Below are positions 7,760 to 16,233 of a DNA stretch of 36,909 nucleotides, one piece after another. The position numbers and the translations under genes were made by a program. Location: positions 1-36,909 of the forward strand of contig CAVDMS010000011.1 in assembly GCA_963610045.1 (NCBI GenBank). The letters run 5' to 3'. A model generated the notes under the pieces. That model did no database searches. It was not told the DNA's origin and was given only the letters and a program-made list of their open reading frames with translations. The DNA is from F23-B02 sp963610045. Its GTDB lineage: Bacteria; Bacillota; Clostridia; Oscillospirales; Oscillospiraceae. Position 1 is the stretch's first letter. Every line of letters starts with the position of its first letter.

Positions 7760-7787
7760 TTGACTCTTTCACGCAAAGCGGTATAAT
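7760..7787 (+). promoter_or_regulatory. Sigma-A-type promoter of the DapB-like dehydrogenase gene
   Basis: TTGACT (7760-7765) and TATAAT (7782-7787) are 16 nt apart. The start of transcription would be near 7794, giving a leader of about 44 nt with AAAAGGAGG before the ATG. Confidence 0.8.
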
Positions 7788-7837
7788 TGACTCGGAAAGT
7801 GTTAAAATTCTAACTATCATTAAAAGGAGGAACCAAT

Positions 7838-8926
7838 ATGGATCGCAAGGTTAGAGTCGTACAGTACGGAGCAGGCAAAATGAGCCGCTATCTGATGCGC
7901 TACGTCATTGAGCATGACGGCGAGTTGGTCGGCGCATTCTGCCGCAACAAGAGTCACATCGGCAAGGACGTCTCCGAGATCATCGGCAACGGCTTTCCGC
8001 ACGTCGGAGTGACCGTCGAAAACTCGGCGGACGCCGACAGACGCATAGGCGAGCTGAAGCCCGATGTCTGCATCATCGCAACACGAAGCACCGTCGCCGA
8101 GTTGGAGGACATTTTCACCATATGCGCAAAGCACGGCGTTAACGCCATAACCACCTGTGAGGAAGCGCTGTATCCGTGGAATTCCTCTCCGGCGCTCACC
8201 GCAAAGCTTGACAAGCTCGCAAAGGAGGGCGGCTGCACGCTCACCGGTGTCGGCTACTGCGACCTGTACTGGGGTACGCTGGTCACGAATCTTGCAGGCT
8301 CGTCGCACAAGATCACAAAGATCGAGGGCAGCAGCTGGTACAACGTCGAGGACTACGGCGTCGCTCTTGCCGAGGGCCACGGCGCAGGTCTTTCGATAGA
8401 CGAGTTTAACAGGACCATCGGCTGCTACAACGAAACTCCCTCGGACGAGATGAAGGAGCTTGTCGAAAGCGGCAAATACGTTCCGTCGTATATGTGGAAT
8501 CAGAACGGTTGGCTGTGCAGCAAAATGGGACTGCACATCACGTCGCAGACGCAGAAGTGCATCCCCTGTGTTGACAAGGAGGACCTCAAGTCCGAGACCC
8601 TCGGTATGGTCGTAAAGGCAGGGGACGCCACGGGTATGCGCGCCATCGTCACGACCGAGACGGAGGAGGGTATCACGCTCGTCACCGAGTGCGTCGGCAA
8701 GATATATAACCCGCAGGAGACCGACAAGAACGTGTGGACGCTGCACGGCGAACCCGAAACGACCTGCATCGTCAACGAGCCGGCGACGGTCGAGCTGACC
8801 TGCGCAACGCTCGTAAACCGTATTCCGCAGCTCATCGACGCTCCTGCCGGCTATGTGACCACCGACCGGTTCCCGTATAACGAGTACATGGTTCACCCCA
8901 TGAACCGCTACGTTAAGAGCAAATAA
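7838..8926 (+). CDS. NAD(P)-dependent dehydrogenase, DapB-N / 2,4-diaminopentanoate dehydrogenase-like
   Basis: This 362-residue protein starts with a Rossmann fold VVQYGAGKMSRYLMRYV (about residues 5-21), followed by the ...ELVGAFCRNKSHIGKDVSE pattern and the strand PDVCIIATRS, as in the dihydrodipicolinate reductase N-terminal family. The overall length and layout fit the branch that contains 2,4-diaminopentanoate dehydrogenase, an amine dehydrogenase of clostridial ornithine fermentation, better than true DapB (about 250 residues). No other ornithine-fermentation gene is in the window, so the substrate is open. The gene stands alone: strong promoter at 7760, AAAGGAGG before the ATG, and a double hairpin after the stop. 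Confidence 0.65.
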   Translation: MDRKVRVVQYGAGKMSRYLMRYVIEHDGELVGAFCRNKSHIGKDVSEIIGNGFPHVGVTVENSADADRRIGELKPDVCIIATRSTVAELEDIFTICAKHGVNAITTCEEALYPWNSSPALTAKLDKLAKEGGCTLTGVGYCDLYWGTLVTNLAGSSHKITKIEGSSWYNVEDYGVALAEGHGAGLSIDEFNRTIGCYNETPSDEMKELVESGKYVPSYMWNQNGWLCSKMGLHITSQTQKCIPCVDKEDLKSETLGMVVKAGDATGMRAIVTTETEEGITLVTECVGKIYNPQETDKNVWTLHGEPETTCIVNEPATVELTCATLVNRIPQLIDAPAGYVTTDRFPYNEYMVHPMNRYVKSK

Positions 8927-8939
8927 AATACCGCAGTGC

Positions 8940-8998
8940 TTTTGCCGGACGATATCCGGCAAAAAAGCGGGGGAAGCAACAGCTTCCCCCGCTTTTTT
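8940..8998. terminator. Tandem hairpins forming a bidirectional terminator
   Basis: A first hairpin has arms TTTTGCCGGA (8940-8949) and TCCGGCAAAA (8955-8964). A second and stronger one has arms at 8963-8977 and 8982-8996 with an AACA loop and a T run to 8998. Because A residues lead into the second stem, it also works as a terminator for the minus-strand genes that end at 9030. Confidence 0.88.
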
Positions 8999-9029
8999 GT
9001 GTATATCTATGTTTTTTTGCGCTGCAGTG

Positions 9030-10175
9030 TCAGGTCATGGCTCCGCCTTCCGCTATGACGGAGCTTGAAATGATTATCTTGCATATCTCCGAGGTACCCT
9101 CGGCGATGGTGAGCATCTGTGCATCACGGAAGCAGCGGTCGACCTCGGAGGCACGGGAAAGTCCGTAGGCGCCGTGTATCTGCCGTGCGCAGCGGGAGAC
9201 CTCGCAGGCAAACTCCGTGCTCATCAGCTTTGCCGCCGCAACGTCCGCCGCCGTGTGGCGGTCGCCGGAGTCGTAGCGCCCGGCGGCGCAGTAGACCATG
9301 CTCTGCGAGGCGGCAAGCTTTGCGTACATCTCCGCAAGCATGAAGGATATGCCCTGATACGAGGACAGGCTCCTGCCGTACTTCCCCGTGACGCCGGCAT
9401 AGCCGGTCGCAAGCTCCAGCGCCCTTGCGGATATGCCGGATGCGACGGCGGCGACGGCAAGTCTGCCGAGGTTTAAGGTGGGCTTTAAGAGCCGGTAGCC
9501 GTCGTTTTCCGCACCGACGATGCTGTCAAGCGGGATGCGACAGTTTTCAAAGCGCACGGTGCCGATGGGACTGCCGTTTAGCCCTATCATGCTCTCGCTT
9601 TCGCCGAGGATGAGACCGGGGGCGGAGGCGTCCACGCAGAACAGGCTCACGTTGCGGCTCCTGCCGTTTAAGGACGTGCGTGCGGCGATGAGGTATGCGT
9701 CGGCTGCGCCCATGCTCGTTATCCACGACTTTGAGCCGTTTAGTATCCACTCCTTGTCGAGCGCTATCGCCGTCGTGTCGATGCCGAGAACGTCCGAGCC
9801 GCCGCTTGCCTCGCTTATGGCGTAGGCAAACAGGCGCTCAAGCCGAAAGCCCGGCTCAAGCTCACGCCGCCGCATTTCGGGGTCCGCCGCCGACTGCATG
9901 ATGTCGCAGGCAAGGTAGTGCGGAATGAGCGCCAGGGCAAGCGAGGCGCTGCCCCGTGCAAGCTCCTCAAGTATGACGCAGACCTCCGAGGCGGAGTATC
10001 TGCCGTTTTGCATAAGCTCCTTGTCCACAAAGCCCAGCTCACCGCAGCGTGCCACGAGACGGGAGGGAAAGACCGAGCTGCGGTCAAGCTCCGAGCTTAC
10101 GGGGATGACCTCCTGCTCGACAAATTCACGCACCCGTTTTTTAAGCTCAAGCTGTCTTTCGTTAAAGCTGTACAT
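9030..10175 (-). CDS. Acyl-CoA dehydrogenase (second paralogue)
   Basis: This 381-residue flavoprotein oxidises or reduces the alpha-beta bond of an acyl-CoA. The N-terminal helical domain begins FNERQLELKKRVREFVEQEV, the central beta-domain has the FAYAISEASGGSD and GSKSWITSMG motifs (about residues 115-150), and the C-terminal domain ends with IAEGTSEICKIII. The Glu of that EGTSE motif is at the usual catalytic-base position of short/medium-chain enzymes. It overlaps the upstream YtoI-type regulator by 14 nt, so the two are translated from one mRNA. It differs clearly from the plus-strand acyl-CoA dehydrogenase at 11886, which argues for a different substrate. Substrate unknown. Confidence 0.92.
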   Translation of the reverse strand: MYSFNERQLELKKRVREFVEQEVIPVSSELDRSSVFPSRLVARCGELGFVDKELMQNGRYSASEVCVILEELARGSASLALALIPHYLACDIMQSAADPEMRRRELEPGFRLERLFAYAISEASGGSDVLGIDTTAIALDKEWILNGSKSWITSMGAADAYLIAARTSLNGRSRNVSLFCVDASAPGLILGESESMIGLNGSPIGTVRFENCRIPLDSIVGAENDGYRLLKPTLNLGRLAVAAVASGISARALELATGYAGVTGKYGRSLSSYQGISFMLAEMYAKLAASQSMVYCAAGRYDSGDRHTAADVAAAKLMSTEFACEVSRCARQIHGAYGLSRASEVDRCFRDAQMLTIAEGTSEICKIIISSSVIAEGGAMT

Positions 10176-11472
10176 TGCGGTTCTCCTTTGTAAACATCAA
10201 AATTGCCTTGGTGTATGAGCAGGAGCTGTCGAATATCTCCGTTTCGAGCGTGCAGCTTCCCTCGGCGCTGCGGGTGACCCGGCTTGAGAGCATGAGGCTC
10301 TCTCTGTAGTCGATGGGCTTTGAGGAGAAGAAGGTGCCGCTTTCGACGACGCAGCCTGCGCCCAAAAGCTCCCTTGCGTGTCTGTGCGCTGCGGCAAGCA
10401 CGACGGGAAGCGTGAACTCGGCGGGGTCCTCCTTGCCGTTCTGCGGGAAGCGGATGCTGAAAAAGCGCTCGCTTTCGGTTCCCGAAACGTCGCTGCTTTC
10501 GAGGAAGGACTCGAACATCGGCGCATGACCCTCGGAGCCGGAGTACACGAAGTAGCGCAGCAGGTCGAGCGAGTCAATGGCGCCGCTCATCCTGCCGCCG
10601 TCGGTGACTGCGGCACAGTGGCTGCCGGAGAGAATCATCTCCTCGGCGATGCGGTGCATGGAGGCGTCCTCACTAAAGCGCATACACTCGGACGCCGGGC
10701 GCATGATGCCCGAAATGCGCTGCGAGTGGTTTGCGGCAAAGGCACGGGGAATGTCAAGCACACCGCAGATGGCGTGGTTCTCGTCGACTATCGGGTAGAC
10801 CGGCATGGCGTTTTCACCGCTTTCGGACAGCTTGTGCCAGTCGGCGACCACGTCGTTTGTATATAGGTAAGAGGGCGCACGCATCCAGTCCTTTACGCTG
10901 TCGCAGTCACGGCTCCTTTCGCCGAGCTGCGACTGGAGCAGATGCAGCACCGTGCAGGAGTCCTGAAGCGCAGTCATAACGCACAGCCCGTGCCGCTCAG
11001 CTCTTATGAGGGTCACGGCGTCGGCGCTCGCACCGCCGGTGAGGAGGATGTCCGCCCCGTTTTCGATGCACAGCTCATGGATGTCGGGACGCCGCCCCAC
11101 GAGGCAGAGCGCATTGCCGCAGTCTTTTGAGCAAAGCACCTCGGATATCTGCTGCGGGCTGCCGTCGCAGACGAGGAAGCGGTCGATCTTCTTGCCGGAG
11201 TCCTTGGGATGCACGAGCGTTGCCAGCCCCAAAAGCTTTGCGATCCTGCCGAGGGTGAGCGGCTCCTGCGTTCCCGGAAGTCCGGAATCGACACGGAAGG
11301 TGCCGGACTTGGGCTTGGTGACGACAAGCCCCTGCGCCTCCGCCGTTTTTATCGCCTTATAGACGGTGCCTTCGCTGACGCCCAAAAGCTCGGACAGTCT
11401 GCGCACCGACAGCTTTGTCCCCGGCTCAAGCTCCTTGATGTATGAGAGTATCAGTTCGTTTTTTATAGACAT
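10162..11472 (-). CDS. YtoI-type regulator: HTH - DRTGG - CBS pair - hotdog domain
   Basis: This 436-residue protein has four parts. A GntR-like winged helix covers residues 1-62 (LSVRRLSELLGVSEGTVYKAI). A DRTGG domain follows at about 75-185 with DILLTGG near 141-147. Two CBS motifs lie at about 193-312 (PVYPIVDENHAICGVLDI; HCAAVTDGGRMSGAID). A C-terminal hotdog/thioesterase-like domain runs from about 335 to 432. The same order is found in Bacillus subtilis YtoI, whose function is not established. CBS domains bind adenine nucleotides or CoA-like ligands and hotdog domains bind acyl-CoA, so a sensor role is plausible. It overlaps the acyl-CoA dehydrogenase gene and faces the acyl-CoA/Etf operon across a 413-nt intergenic region. 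The regulatory target is inferred from position. Confidence 0.82.
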   Translation of the reverse strand: MSIKNELILSYIKELEPGTKLSVRRLSELLGVSEGTVYKAIKTAEAQGLVVTKPKSGTFRVDSGLPGTQEPLTLGRIAKLLGLATLVHPKDSGKKIDRFLVCDGSPQQISEVLCSKDCGNALCLVGRRPDIHELCIENGADILLTGGASADAVTLIRAERHGLCVMTALQDSCTVLHLLQSQLGERSRDCDSVKDWMRAPSYLYTNDVVADWHKLSESGENAMPVYPIVDENHAICGVLDIPRAFAANHSQRISGIMRPASECMRFSEDASMHRIAEEMILSGSHCAAVTDGGRMSGAIDSLDLLRYFVYSGSEGHAPMFESFLESSDVSGTESERFFSIRFPQNGKEDPAEFTLPVVLAAAHRHARELLGAGCVVESGTFFSSKPIDYRESLMLSSRVTRSAEGSCTLETEIFDSSCSYTKAILMFTKENRNVQL

Positions 11473-11516
11473 ACGATTATTAAGCTCCCGCTGTATTGTT
11501 AAATGTGTTATTGAGC

Positions 11517-11545
11517 ATTATATATGCATATCGCAAAAACCGCAA
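11517..11545 (-). promoter_or_regulatory. Promoter candidate for the YtoI-type regulator and acyl-CoA dehydrogenase
   Basis: On the minus strand TTGCGG (11545-11540) and TATAAT (11522-11517) are 17 nt apart, about 45 nt before the ATG at 11472. The -10 is perfect and the -35 matches only in its first half. Confidence 0.6.
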
Positions 11546-11721
11546 GCGATTTTGCGCCCTGCCGCAGAATTTCCGCACAGTAATTATAACAGAAAAGCAC
11601 ACTTTTTACAAAGCAGGGCGATATGCAGGCAAACTGTTGCAGAAGAATGCGCCAAACGCCGAAACAATTTAGCAACAATTACAGCAAAAAGCCGAAAATG
11701 GCAATGTTCATACAAATTCAC

Positions 11722-11750
11722 TTGACATTCTGTTACACTCAAGTTATTCT
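11722..11750 (+). promoter_or_regulatory. Promoter of the acyl-CoA dehydrogenase-etfBA-CoA transferase operon
   Basis: TTGACA (11722-11727), a 17-nt spacer and TATTCT (11745-11750). This gives a leader of about 130 nt before the ATG at 11886, long enough to hold the inverted repeat at 11809-11852. Confidence 0.65.
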
Positions 11751-11808
11751 TTTAACAGAAAAAGCGATCAGGCAAACGCAAAGAAAGCAAATCAAAAAGT
11801 ACAGATAC

Positions 11809-11852
11809 ATAACAGTTACAACAGAATCGAGAGAATCTAATGCAACTGTTAT
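11809..11852 (+). promoter_or_regulatory. Inverted repeat in the leader of the acyl-CoA/Etf operon
   Basis: Arms ATAACAGTTACA (11809-11820) and TGCAACTGTTAT (11841-11852) are complementary at 11 of 12 positions with a 20-nt loop. It could be an operator for the divergent YtoI-type regulator or an RNA hairpin. No known riboswitch was recognised. Confidence 0.4.
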
Positions 11853-11885
11853 ACAACAAAATACTATCAAAAAGGAGTAATCAAG

Positions 11886-13019
11886 ATGTTCAAATTCACA
11901 GAAGAGCAGATCATGATCCGTGACATGGTAAGAGAGTTCACCAAGAACGAGGTAGAGCCTAAGGACAAGTGGATGGACGAAAACGGCTTTGACTGGGATG
12001 TACACAAGAAGCTCTGCGAAGCCGGACTTATGGGCATCCATCTCCCCGAACAGTACGGCGGTGGCGGCGGCGATGCGGTCACCAGTGAGATCGTAATCAA
12101 CGAGATCGCAAAGGGCAGCGCTTCCGTTGCGATATTCCTCGATGCAGACTGGCTCGCAGCCGACATGATCTATGTCCACGGCAGCGAGGCTCAGAAGGAA
12201 AAGTACCTGCCTCTGGCAGCCGAAGGCAAGATCTTTGCGTTCGGCCTCACCGAGTCCAACGCAGGCTCCGACGCAGCGGCGATCAAGTCCACCGCAGTTA
12301 AGCAGCCCGACGGCAGCTACGTCTTAAACGGCGGCAAGGCATGGATCACCAACTCCGGCGTTGCGGACTACTACCTCATCATGGCAAAGACCGACCCCGA
12401 AGCGGGCGCAAAGGGCATCTCCGTATTCATCGTTCCCAAGGACGCAGAGGGACTTACCGTCGGCAAGTTCGAGTCCAAGATGGGCATCCGCGGCAGCGCC
12501 ACCTGCGAGCTGAGCTTCGACAACATCAAGCTCCCCGCAGACGCTCTCGTCGGCAAAGAGGGTGCGGGCTTCAAGATCGCAATGATGGCACTCGACGGCG
12601 CCCGTATCTCCATCGGCGCAATTGCCTCCGGTCTTGCACAGCACGCAATGGAGATCGCAAAGAACTACGCAAACGAGCGCACGGCGTTCGGCAAGCCCAT
12701 TGCAAAGTACCAGGGCGTTGCGTTCAAGTTTGCCGACATGGCGGCTAAGATCCATGCGATAGACCTCATGGTCTGGGATACCGCACAGATGAAGGCAGAG
12801 GGTCAGCGTCACACCGTTGAGGCGTCCATGCTCAAGCTCATGAGCGGCAAGTGGTGCAAGGAGATCTGCGACGAGTGCATCCAGGTACTCGGCGGCAACG
12901 GCTACAGCAGAGAGTTCCACGTCGAGCGTCTGTACCGTGACGCAAAGCTGCTTGAGATCGGCGAAGGCACCAGCGAGATCCAGCGCATGGTCATAAGCGG
13001 CGCTGTTCTGGCAAAGTAA
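11886..13019 (+). CDS. Acyl-CoA dehydrogenase (CaiA/Bcd-like)
   Basis: This 377-residue flavoprotein is close in layout to short-chain acyl-CoA dehydrogenases. Visible motifs are FKFTEEQIMIRDMVREF at the N-terminus, FGLTESNAGSDAA (about residues 119-131), NGGKAWITNSG (about 147-157) and LEIGEGTSEIQRMVISG at the C-terminus, in which the EGTSE Glu is the catalytic base. RDMVREFTKNEVEP and the Arg/His-rich RHTVEASMLK segment also fit. AAAAGGAG (11871-11878) precedes the ATG. It is the first gene of an operon with etfB, etfA and a CaiB-like CoA transferase, so it probably exchanges electrons with that EtfAB on an enoyl-CoA made by the transferase. Anaerobic enoyl-CoA reduction is the likely direction; the substrate is unknown. 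Confidence 0.93.
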   Translation: MFKFTEEQIMIRDMVREFTKNEVEPKDKWMDENGFDWDVHKKLCEAGLMGIHLPEQYGGGGGDAVTSEIVINEIAKGSASVAIFLDADWLAADMIYVHGSEAQKEKYLPLAAEGKIFAFGLTESNAGSDAAAIKSTAVKQPDGSYVLNGGKAWITNSGVADYYLIMAKTDPEAGAKGISVFIVPKDAEGLTVGKFESKMGIRGSATCELSFDNIKLPADALVGKEGAGFKIAMMALDGARISIGAIASGLAQHAMEIAKNYANERTAFGKPIAKYQGVAFKFADMAAKIHAIDLMVWDTAQMKAEGQRHTVEASMLKLMSGKWCKEICDECIQVLGGNGYSREFHVERLYRDAKLLEIGEGTSEIQRMVISGAVLAK

Positions 13020-13043
13020 TATCGACTGAATTGGAGAACGGCC

Positions 13044-13829
13044 ATGAAAATACTTGTTTTTGTAAAGCAGGTGCCGGACACGGACGACGTTAAGCTCGAT
13101 CCCGTGACCGGAAACCTCAGGCGAGAAGGCGTCAAGAGCATGATAAATCCGCTCGACGCAAACGCAATCGAAGCTGCGATACAGCTTAAAGAGAAATACG
13201 GTGCGACCGTTGCGGCGGTGAGCATGGGACCTCCTCAGGCCGAGGAGGCGCTCAAGAAGGCGCTTGCGCTGGGCTGCGACGAGGCGTACCTGCTGTCGGA
13301 CCGTGCCTTCGGCGGAGCGGACACCTTGGCTACCGCTTACACGCTCGCAAAGGCTGCCGAGAAGATCGGCGACTACGACCTGCTCCTGTTCGGACGCCAT
13401 GCGGTCGACGGCGACACGGCGCAGACCGGTCCCGCAACTGCGGCGTACCTCGACATCCCGCAGATCACGCTCGCAAACAGCCTTGACGTCCAGGACGGTT
13501 GGGTCGTCTGCGGCAGAACGCTTGAGGACCGCACCGAGCTTGTAAAGGCAAAGCTCCCCGCCCTCGTGACCGTTTGTGCGGAGCTTAATAAGCCCCGCTA
13601 CGCAACTCCGATAAACATTATGAAGGCGCTTAAAAAGCCGAGATATGTGTGGAACGCAGAGGAGCTCGGAGCCGACACCTCGATGACCGGCATCCCCGGT
13701 TCGCCGTCGTCTACCAAGAAGGTCTTTGCGCCGCCCAAGCGCAATACCGATACCGAATACTTTACGGGTTCCGCCGAGGAAATGGCGGCAGGCTTTGTCG
13801 ATATGCTCGCAAGCGAGCATCTTATTTGA
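13044..13829 (+). CDS. etfB: Electron transfer flavoprotein beta subunit
   Basis: This 261-residue EtfB carries electrons between the acyl-CoA dehydrogenase and NADH/ferredoxin or another acceptor, as a heterodimer with EtfA. It begins MKILVFVKQVPDTDDVKLDP and has the nucleotide-binding loop GRHAVDGDTAQTGP (about residues 116-129), the 'DGDTAQ.GP' motif present in EtfB proteins that bind a second flavin or AMP. KLPALVTVCAELNKPRYATP (about 171-190) is the EtfB recognition loop. It lies 24 nt after the dehydrogenase and 12 nt before etfA. Whether the complex bifurcates electrons cannot be decided here, although the anaerobic context would allow it. Confidence 0.95.
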   Translation: MKILVFVKQVPDTDDVKLDPVTGNLRREGVKSMINPLDANAIEAAIQLKEKYGATVAAVSMGPPQAEEALKKALALGCDEAYLLSDRAFGGADTLATAYTLAKAAEKIGDYDLLLFGRHAVDGDTAQTGPATAAYLDIPQITLANSLDVQDGWVVCGRTLEDRTELVKAKLPALVTVCAELNKPRYATPINIMKALKKPRYVWNAEELGADTSMTGIPGSPSSTKKVFAPPKRNTDTEYFTGSAEEMAAGFVDMLASEHLI

Positions 13830-13841
13830 GGAGGTGTTCAT

Positions 13842-14837
13842 ATGGCAAAGGAAGATTACAAGGGCATATGGATATTTGCCGAACAGCAGAACGGTGTACT
13901 CAATCCCGTAACGCTGGAGCTGCTTGCCAAGGCGCAGGAGCTTAAAGCGCACAACGGTGAGTGCATAAGCGCAGTCCTCCTCGGCGACAAGGTGAGCGGA
14001 CTTGCCCAGGCCCTTATCGCACACGGTGCCGACAAGGTCATCGTTGCGGAGAACGAGGCTCTGGCGCAGTACAGCGCAAGACCCTATCAGCAGGCTATGG
14101 CACAGCTTGCCGAGAAGTACAAGCCGTCGATCATACTCTACGGTGCGACCAGTCTCGGACGTGACTTTGCACCCCGTGTGATGGTGTCGCTCAGAACGGG
14201 ACTCACCGCAGACGCAATAGACCTCGGCTTCGACGAGGACGGCGCTTTCTATCAGACCACACCCGCCTACGGCGGCAGCATACTGGCGCACATCGTCATA
14301 CTCGAATGCCGTCCGCAGATGGCGACCGTCAGACCCCGCATCTTCGTTCCCCTTGAGGCAGACCCCAACCGCAGCGGCGAGATAGTGAGCGAGAGCGTCG
14401 ATGTGACGAAGGAAGAAAGCTACTGCGTTATAAGCACCGAGGAGAAGAAGGTCGAGGGTACCCCGATCGACAAGGCGAAGGTCCTCGTCTGCGGCGGCAG
14501 AGGCATCAAGTCCGAGGACGACCTCAAGATGCTGGGCGAGCTTGCGGAGCTGCTCGGCGGTCAGCTTGCGGCGTCCAGACCCGTGGTAGACAACGGCTGG
14601 CTGTCTCACGACGAGCAGATCGGTCAGTCCGGCGCTACGGTAAAGCCCGACATGATAATAAACGTCGCCATCTCCGGCTCCGTGCAGTATCAGGTCGGTA
14701 TGCAGAACTCGAAGTGCATCGTCAGCGTGAACCACACTGCGGGCGCTCCCATATTCGACATTTCGCACTACGGCGCCGTGGCTGATTACAGAAGCCTCAT
14801 CCCGGCTATAATCGAAGAGATAAAGAAAAGAAAGTAA
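13842..14837 (+). CDS. etfA: Electron transfer flavoprotein alpha subunit
   Basis: This 331-residue EtfA is the FAD-holding partner of EtfB. The C-terminal FAD domain is complete, with VCGGRGIKSEDDL (about residues 216-228), IGQSGATVKPDM (about 262-273) and AISGSVQYQVGM (about 277-288), ending in a helix that follows DYRSLIPAI. AGGAGGTG precedes the ATG at 13842. There is no N-terminal ferredoxin-like extension, so this is the standard short form. It sits between etfB and the CoA transferase with short spacers, which supports a single operon. Confidence 0.95.
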   Translation: MAKEDYKGIWIFAEQQNGVLNPVTLELLAKAQELKAHNGECISAVLLGDKVSGLAQALIAHGADKVIVAENEALAQYSARPYQQAMAQLAEKYKPSIILYGATSLGRDFAPRVMVSLRTGLTADAIDLGFDEDGAFYQTTPAYGGSILAHIVILECRPQMATVRPRIFVPLEADPNRSGEIVSESVDVTKEESYCVISTEEKKVEGTPIDKAKVLVCGGRGIKSEDDLKMLGELAELLGGQLAASRPVVDNGWLSHDEQIGQSGATVKPDMIINVAISGSVQYQVGMQNSKCIVSVNHTAGAPIFDISHYGAVADYRSLIPAIIEEIKKRK

Positions 14838-14880
14838 AACAGAACGGAAGATATATCACAAATCGAAAGGAGTTATTAAA

Positions 14881-16137
14881 ATGAGCGAACGTAAACACAT
14901 CGTACCCGAATACGGTCCCTTTGCGGGAATGCGCATCATCGACACCGGCTCCCTTATCGCAATGCCGTTTGCTGCAACGCTGCTTGCCGACTTCGGCGCA
15001 GAGGTCATTCACATAGAGCGTCCCGGCGTGGGCGATACTCTGAGAGTGCTTGCCCCCTTCGCCAAGGAGGACGGCAAAGTGGTCAGCACCTCCTGGGCGC
15101 AGGACGGACGCAACAAGCTGTCCCTCTCCCTTGAGCTGAACCTCAAGCACCCCGAAGTCAAGGAGCTGTTCTACGGACTTATAAAGGAAGCCGACGTGTT
15201 CATGGAGAACATGGTATGGCTCGAAAAGCTCGGCATCCGTGACGAGGACCTGTTGGAGGTAAACCCCCGCCTCATCATCGCCCACATCAGCGGCTACGGC
15301 AACCCCGCCTTCGGCGGTCTGCCCGAATACTGCGACAGAGCGTCCTACGACATGATCGGTCAGGCGTTCTCCGGCTGGATGGGCTTAAACGGCGAAAAAG
15401 GCGGCGAACCCGTCGTCGGCAAGCCGTGGCTCAACGACTTCACCTCCGCATATGCCGCCGTGTTCGGCATCCTTGCGGCGTATGTAAACGTCCTCAAGAC
15501 CGGCAAGGGTCAGGTCGTTGACGTCGCACAGTTCGAGGTTCAGGCAAGCTACTGCTGCGACCTGTACACTTCCTACACCATGGCGGGACGTCAGAACACC
15601 CGCTCCGGCAACAAGTCGGCAGCGTTTCAGCCCTACGGACTGTTTAAGTCCAAGGACGGCTACGACGTCGCCCTCGGCGCATTCGGACCCGGCGTCTACA
15701 AGAGAGCCATCCAGGCGCTCGGCTTCGATCTCGACTACTTCAACTACAAGGACTGCTCCTCCGGTCTTGAGGCCGTCGCCTCCGAAAAGGGCAGAGAGCT
15801 TGACGCAAAGGTCATCGAGTGGTGCAAGGAGCATACCGCTCAGGAGATCGAGGACGCAATGGCAAAGTACAAGGTGCCTTGCAGCCGTGTCATGGGTGCA
15901 AAGGACTGCCTCGAAAACGAGCATTACAGAAGCCGCAACGACTTCATCGAGTACAGGGATCAGACCCTCGACAAGGACATCACCGCATTCGGCATCGTTC
16001 CCAAGCTGTCCGGCACCCCCGGCAAGGTTTGGAGAGGCGCTCCGAGGCTCGGTCAGGATACCGACGAGATCCTCAAGACCATTCTCGGTTACGACGACGC
16101 TAAGATCGCAGAGCTGAGAGAGAAATCTCTTATCTGA
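14881..16137 (+). CDS. Class III CoA transferase, CaiB/BaiF (CaiB-like)
   Basis: This 418-residue family III CoA transferase moves CoA from one acyl-CoA to a free acid. Both ends resemble E. coli CaiB: the start YGPFAGMRIIDTGSLIAMPF and the end PGKVWRGAPRLGQDTDEIL. The family's catalytic Asp is Asp157 in ASYDMIGQAFSG. The length is close to CaiB (about 405). GAAAGGAG precedes the ATG. As last gene of the operon with an acyl-CoA dehydrogenase and EtfAB it would make the CoA thioester that the dehydrogenase reduces, as CaiB and CaiA do with crotonobetaine. No caiC, caiD, caiE or caiT neighbour is present, so carnitine use is not shown; cinnamate- or other enoate-type substrates are equally open. 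Confidence 0.88.
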   Translation: MSERKHIVPEYGPFAGMRIIDTGSLIAMPFAATLLADFGAEVIHIERPGVGDTLRVLAPFAKEDGKVVSTSWAQDGRNKLSLSLELNLKHPEVKELFYGLIKEADVFMENMVWLEKLGIRDEDLLEVNPRLIIAHISGYGNPAFGGLPEYCDRASYDMIGQAFSGWMGLNGEKGGEPVVGKPWLNDFTSAYAAVFGILAAYVNVLKTGKGQVVDVAQFEVQASYCCDLYTSYTMAGRQNTRSGNKSAAFQPYGLFKSKDGYDVALGAFGPGVYKRAIQALGFDLDYFNYKDCSSGLEAVASEKGRELDAKVIEWCKEHTAQEIEDAMAKYKVPCSRVMGAKDCLENEHYRSRNDFIEYRDQTLDKDITAFGIVPKLSGTPGKVWRGAPRLGQDTDEILKTILGYDDAKIAELREKSLI

Positions 16138-16233
16138 TATTCCGCTTTATTCTCCCATCCCCATACTTCCCCCCTAATGGACGGGGCGGCGCCCACTGTC
16201 CCGTCCGCACAATGTTTTTCCTTTCTTCAAAGA

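Noticed and set aside
12324..14768. An 814-codon open frame on the minus strand
   Set aside because: It lies opposite the well-supported acyl-CoA dehydrogenase, etfB and etfA genes. The length comes from GC-rich codon use; the product is rich in His, Arg and Leu and shows no domain.
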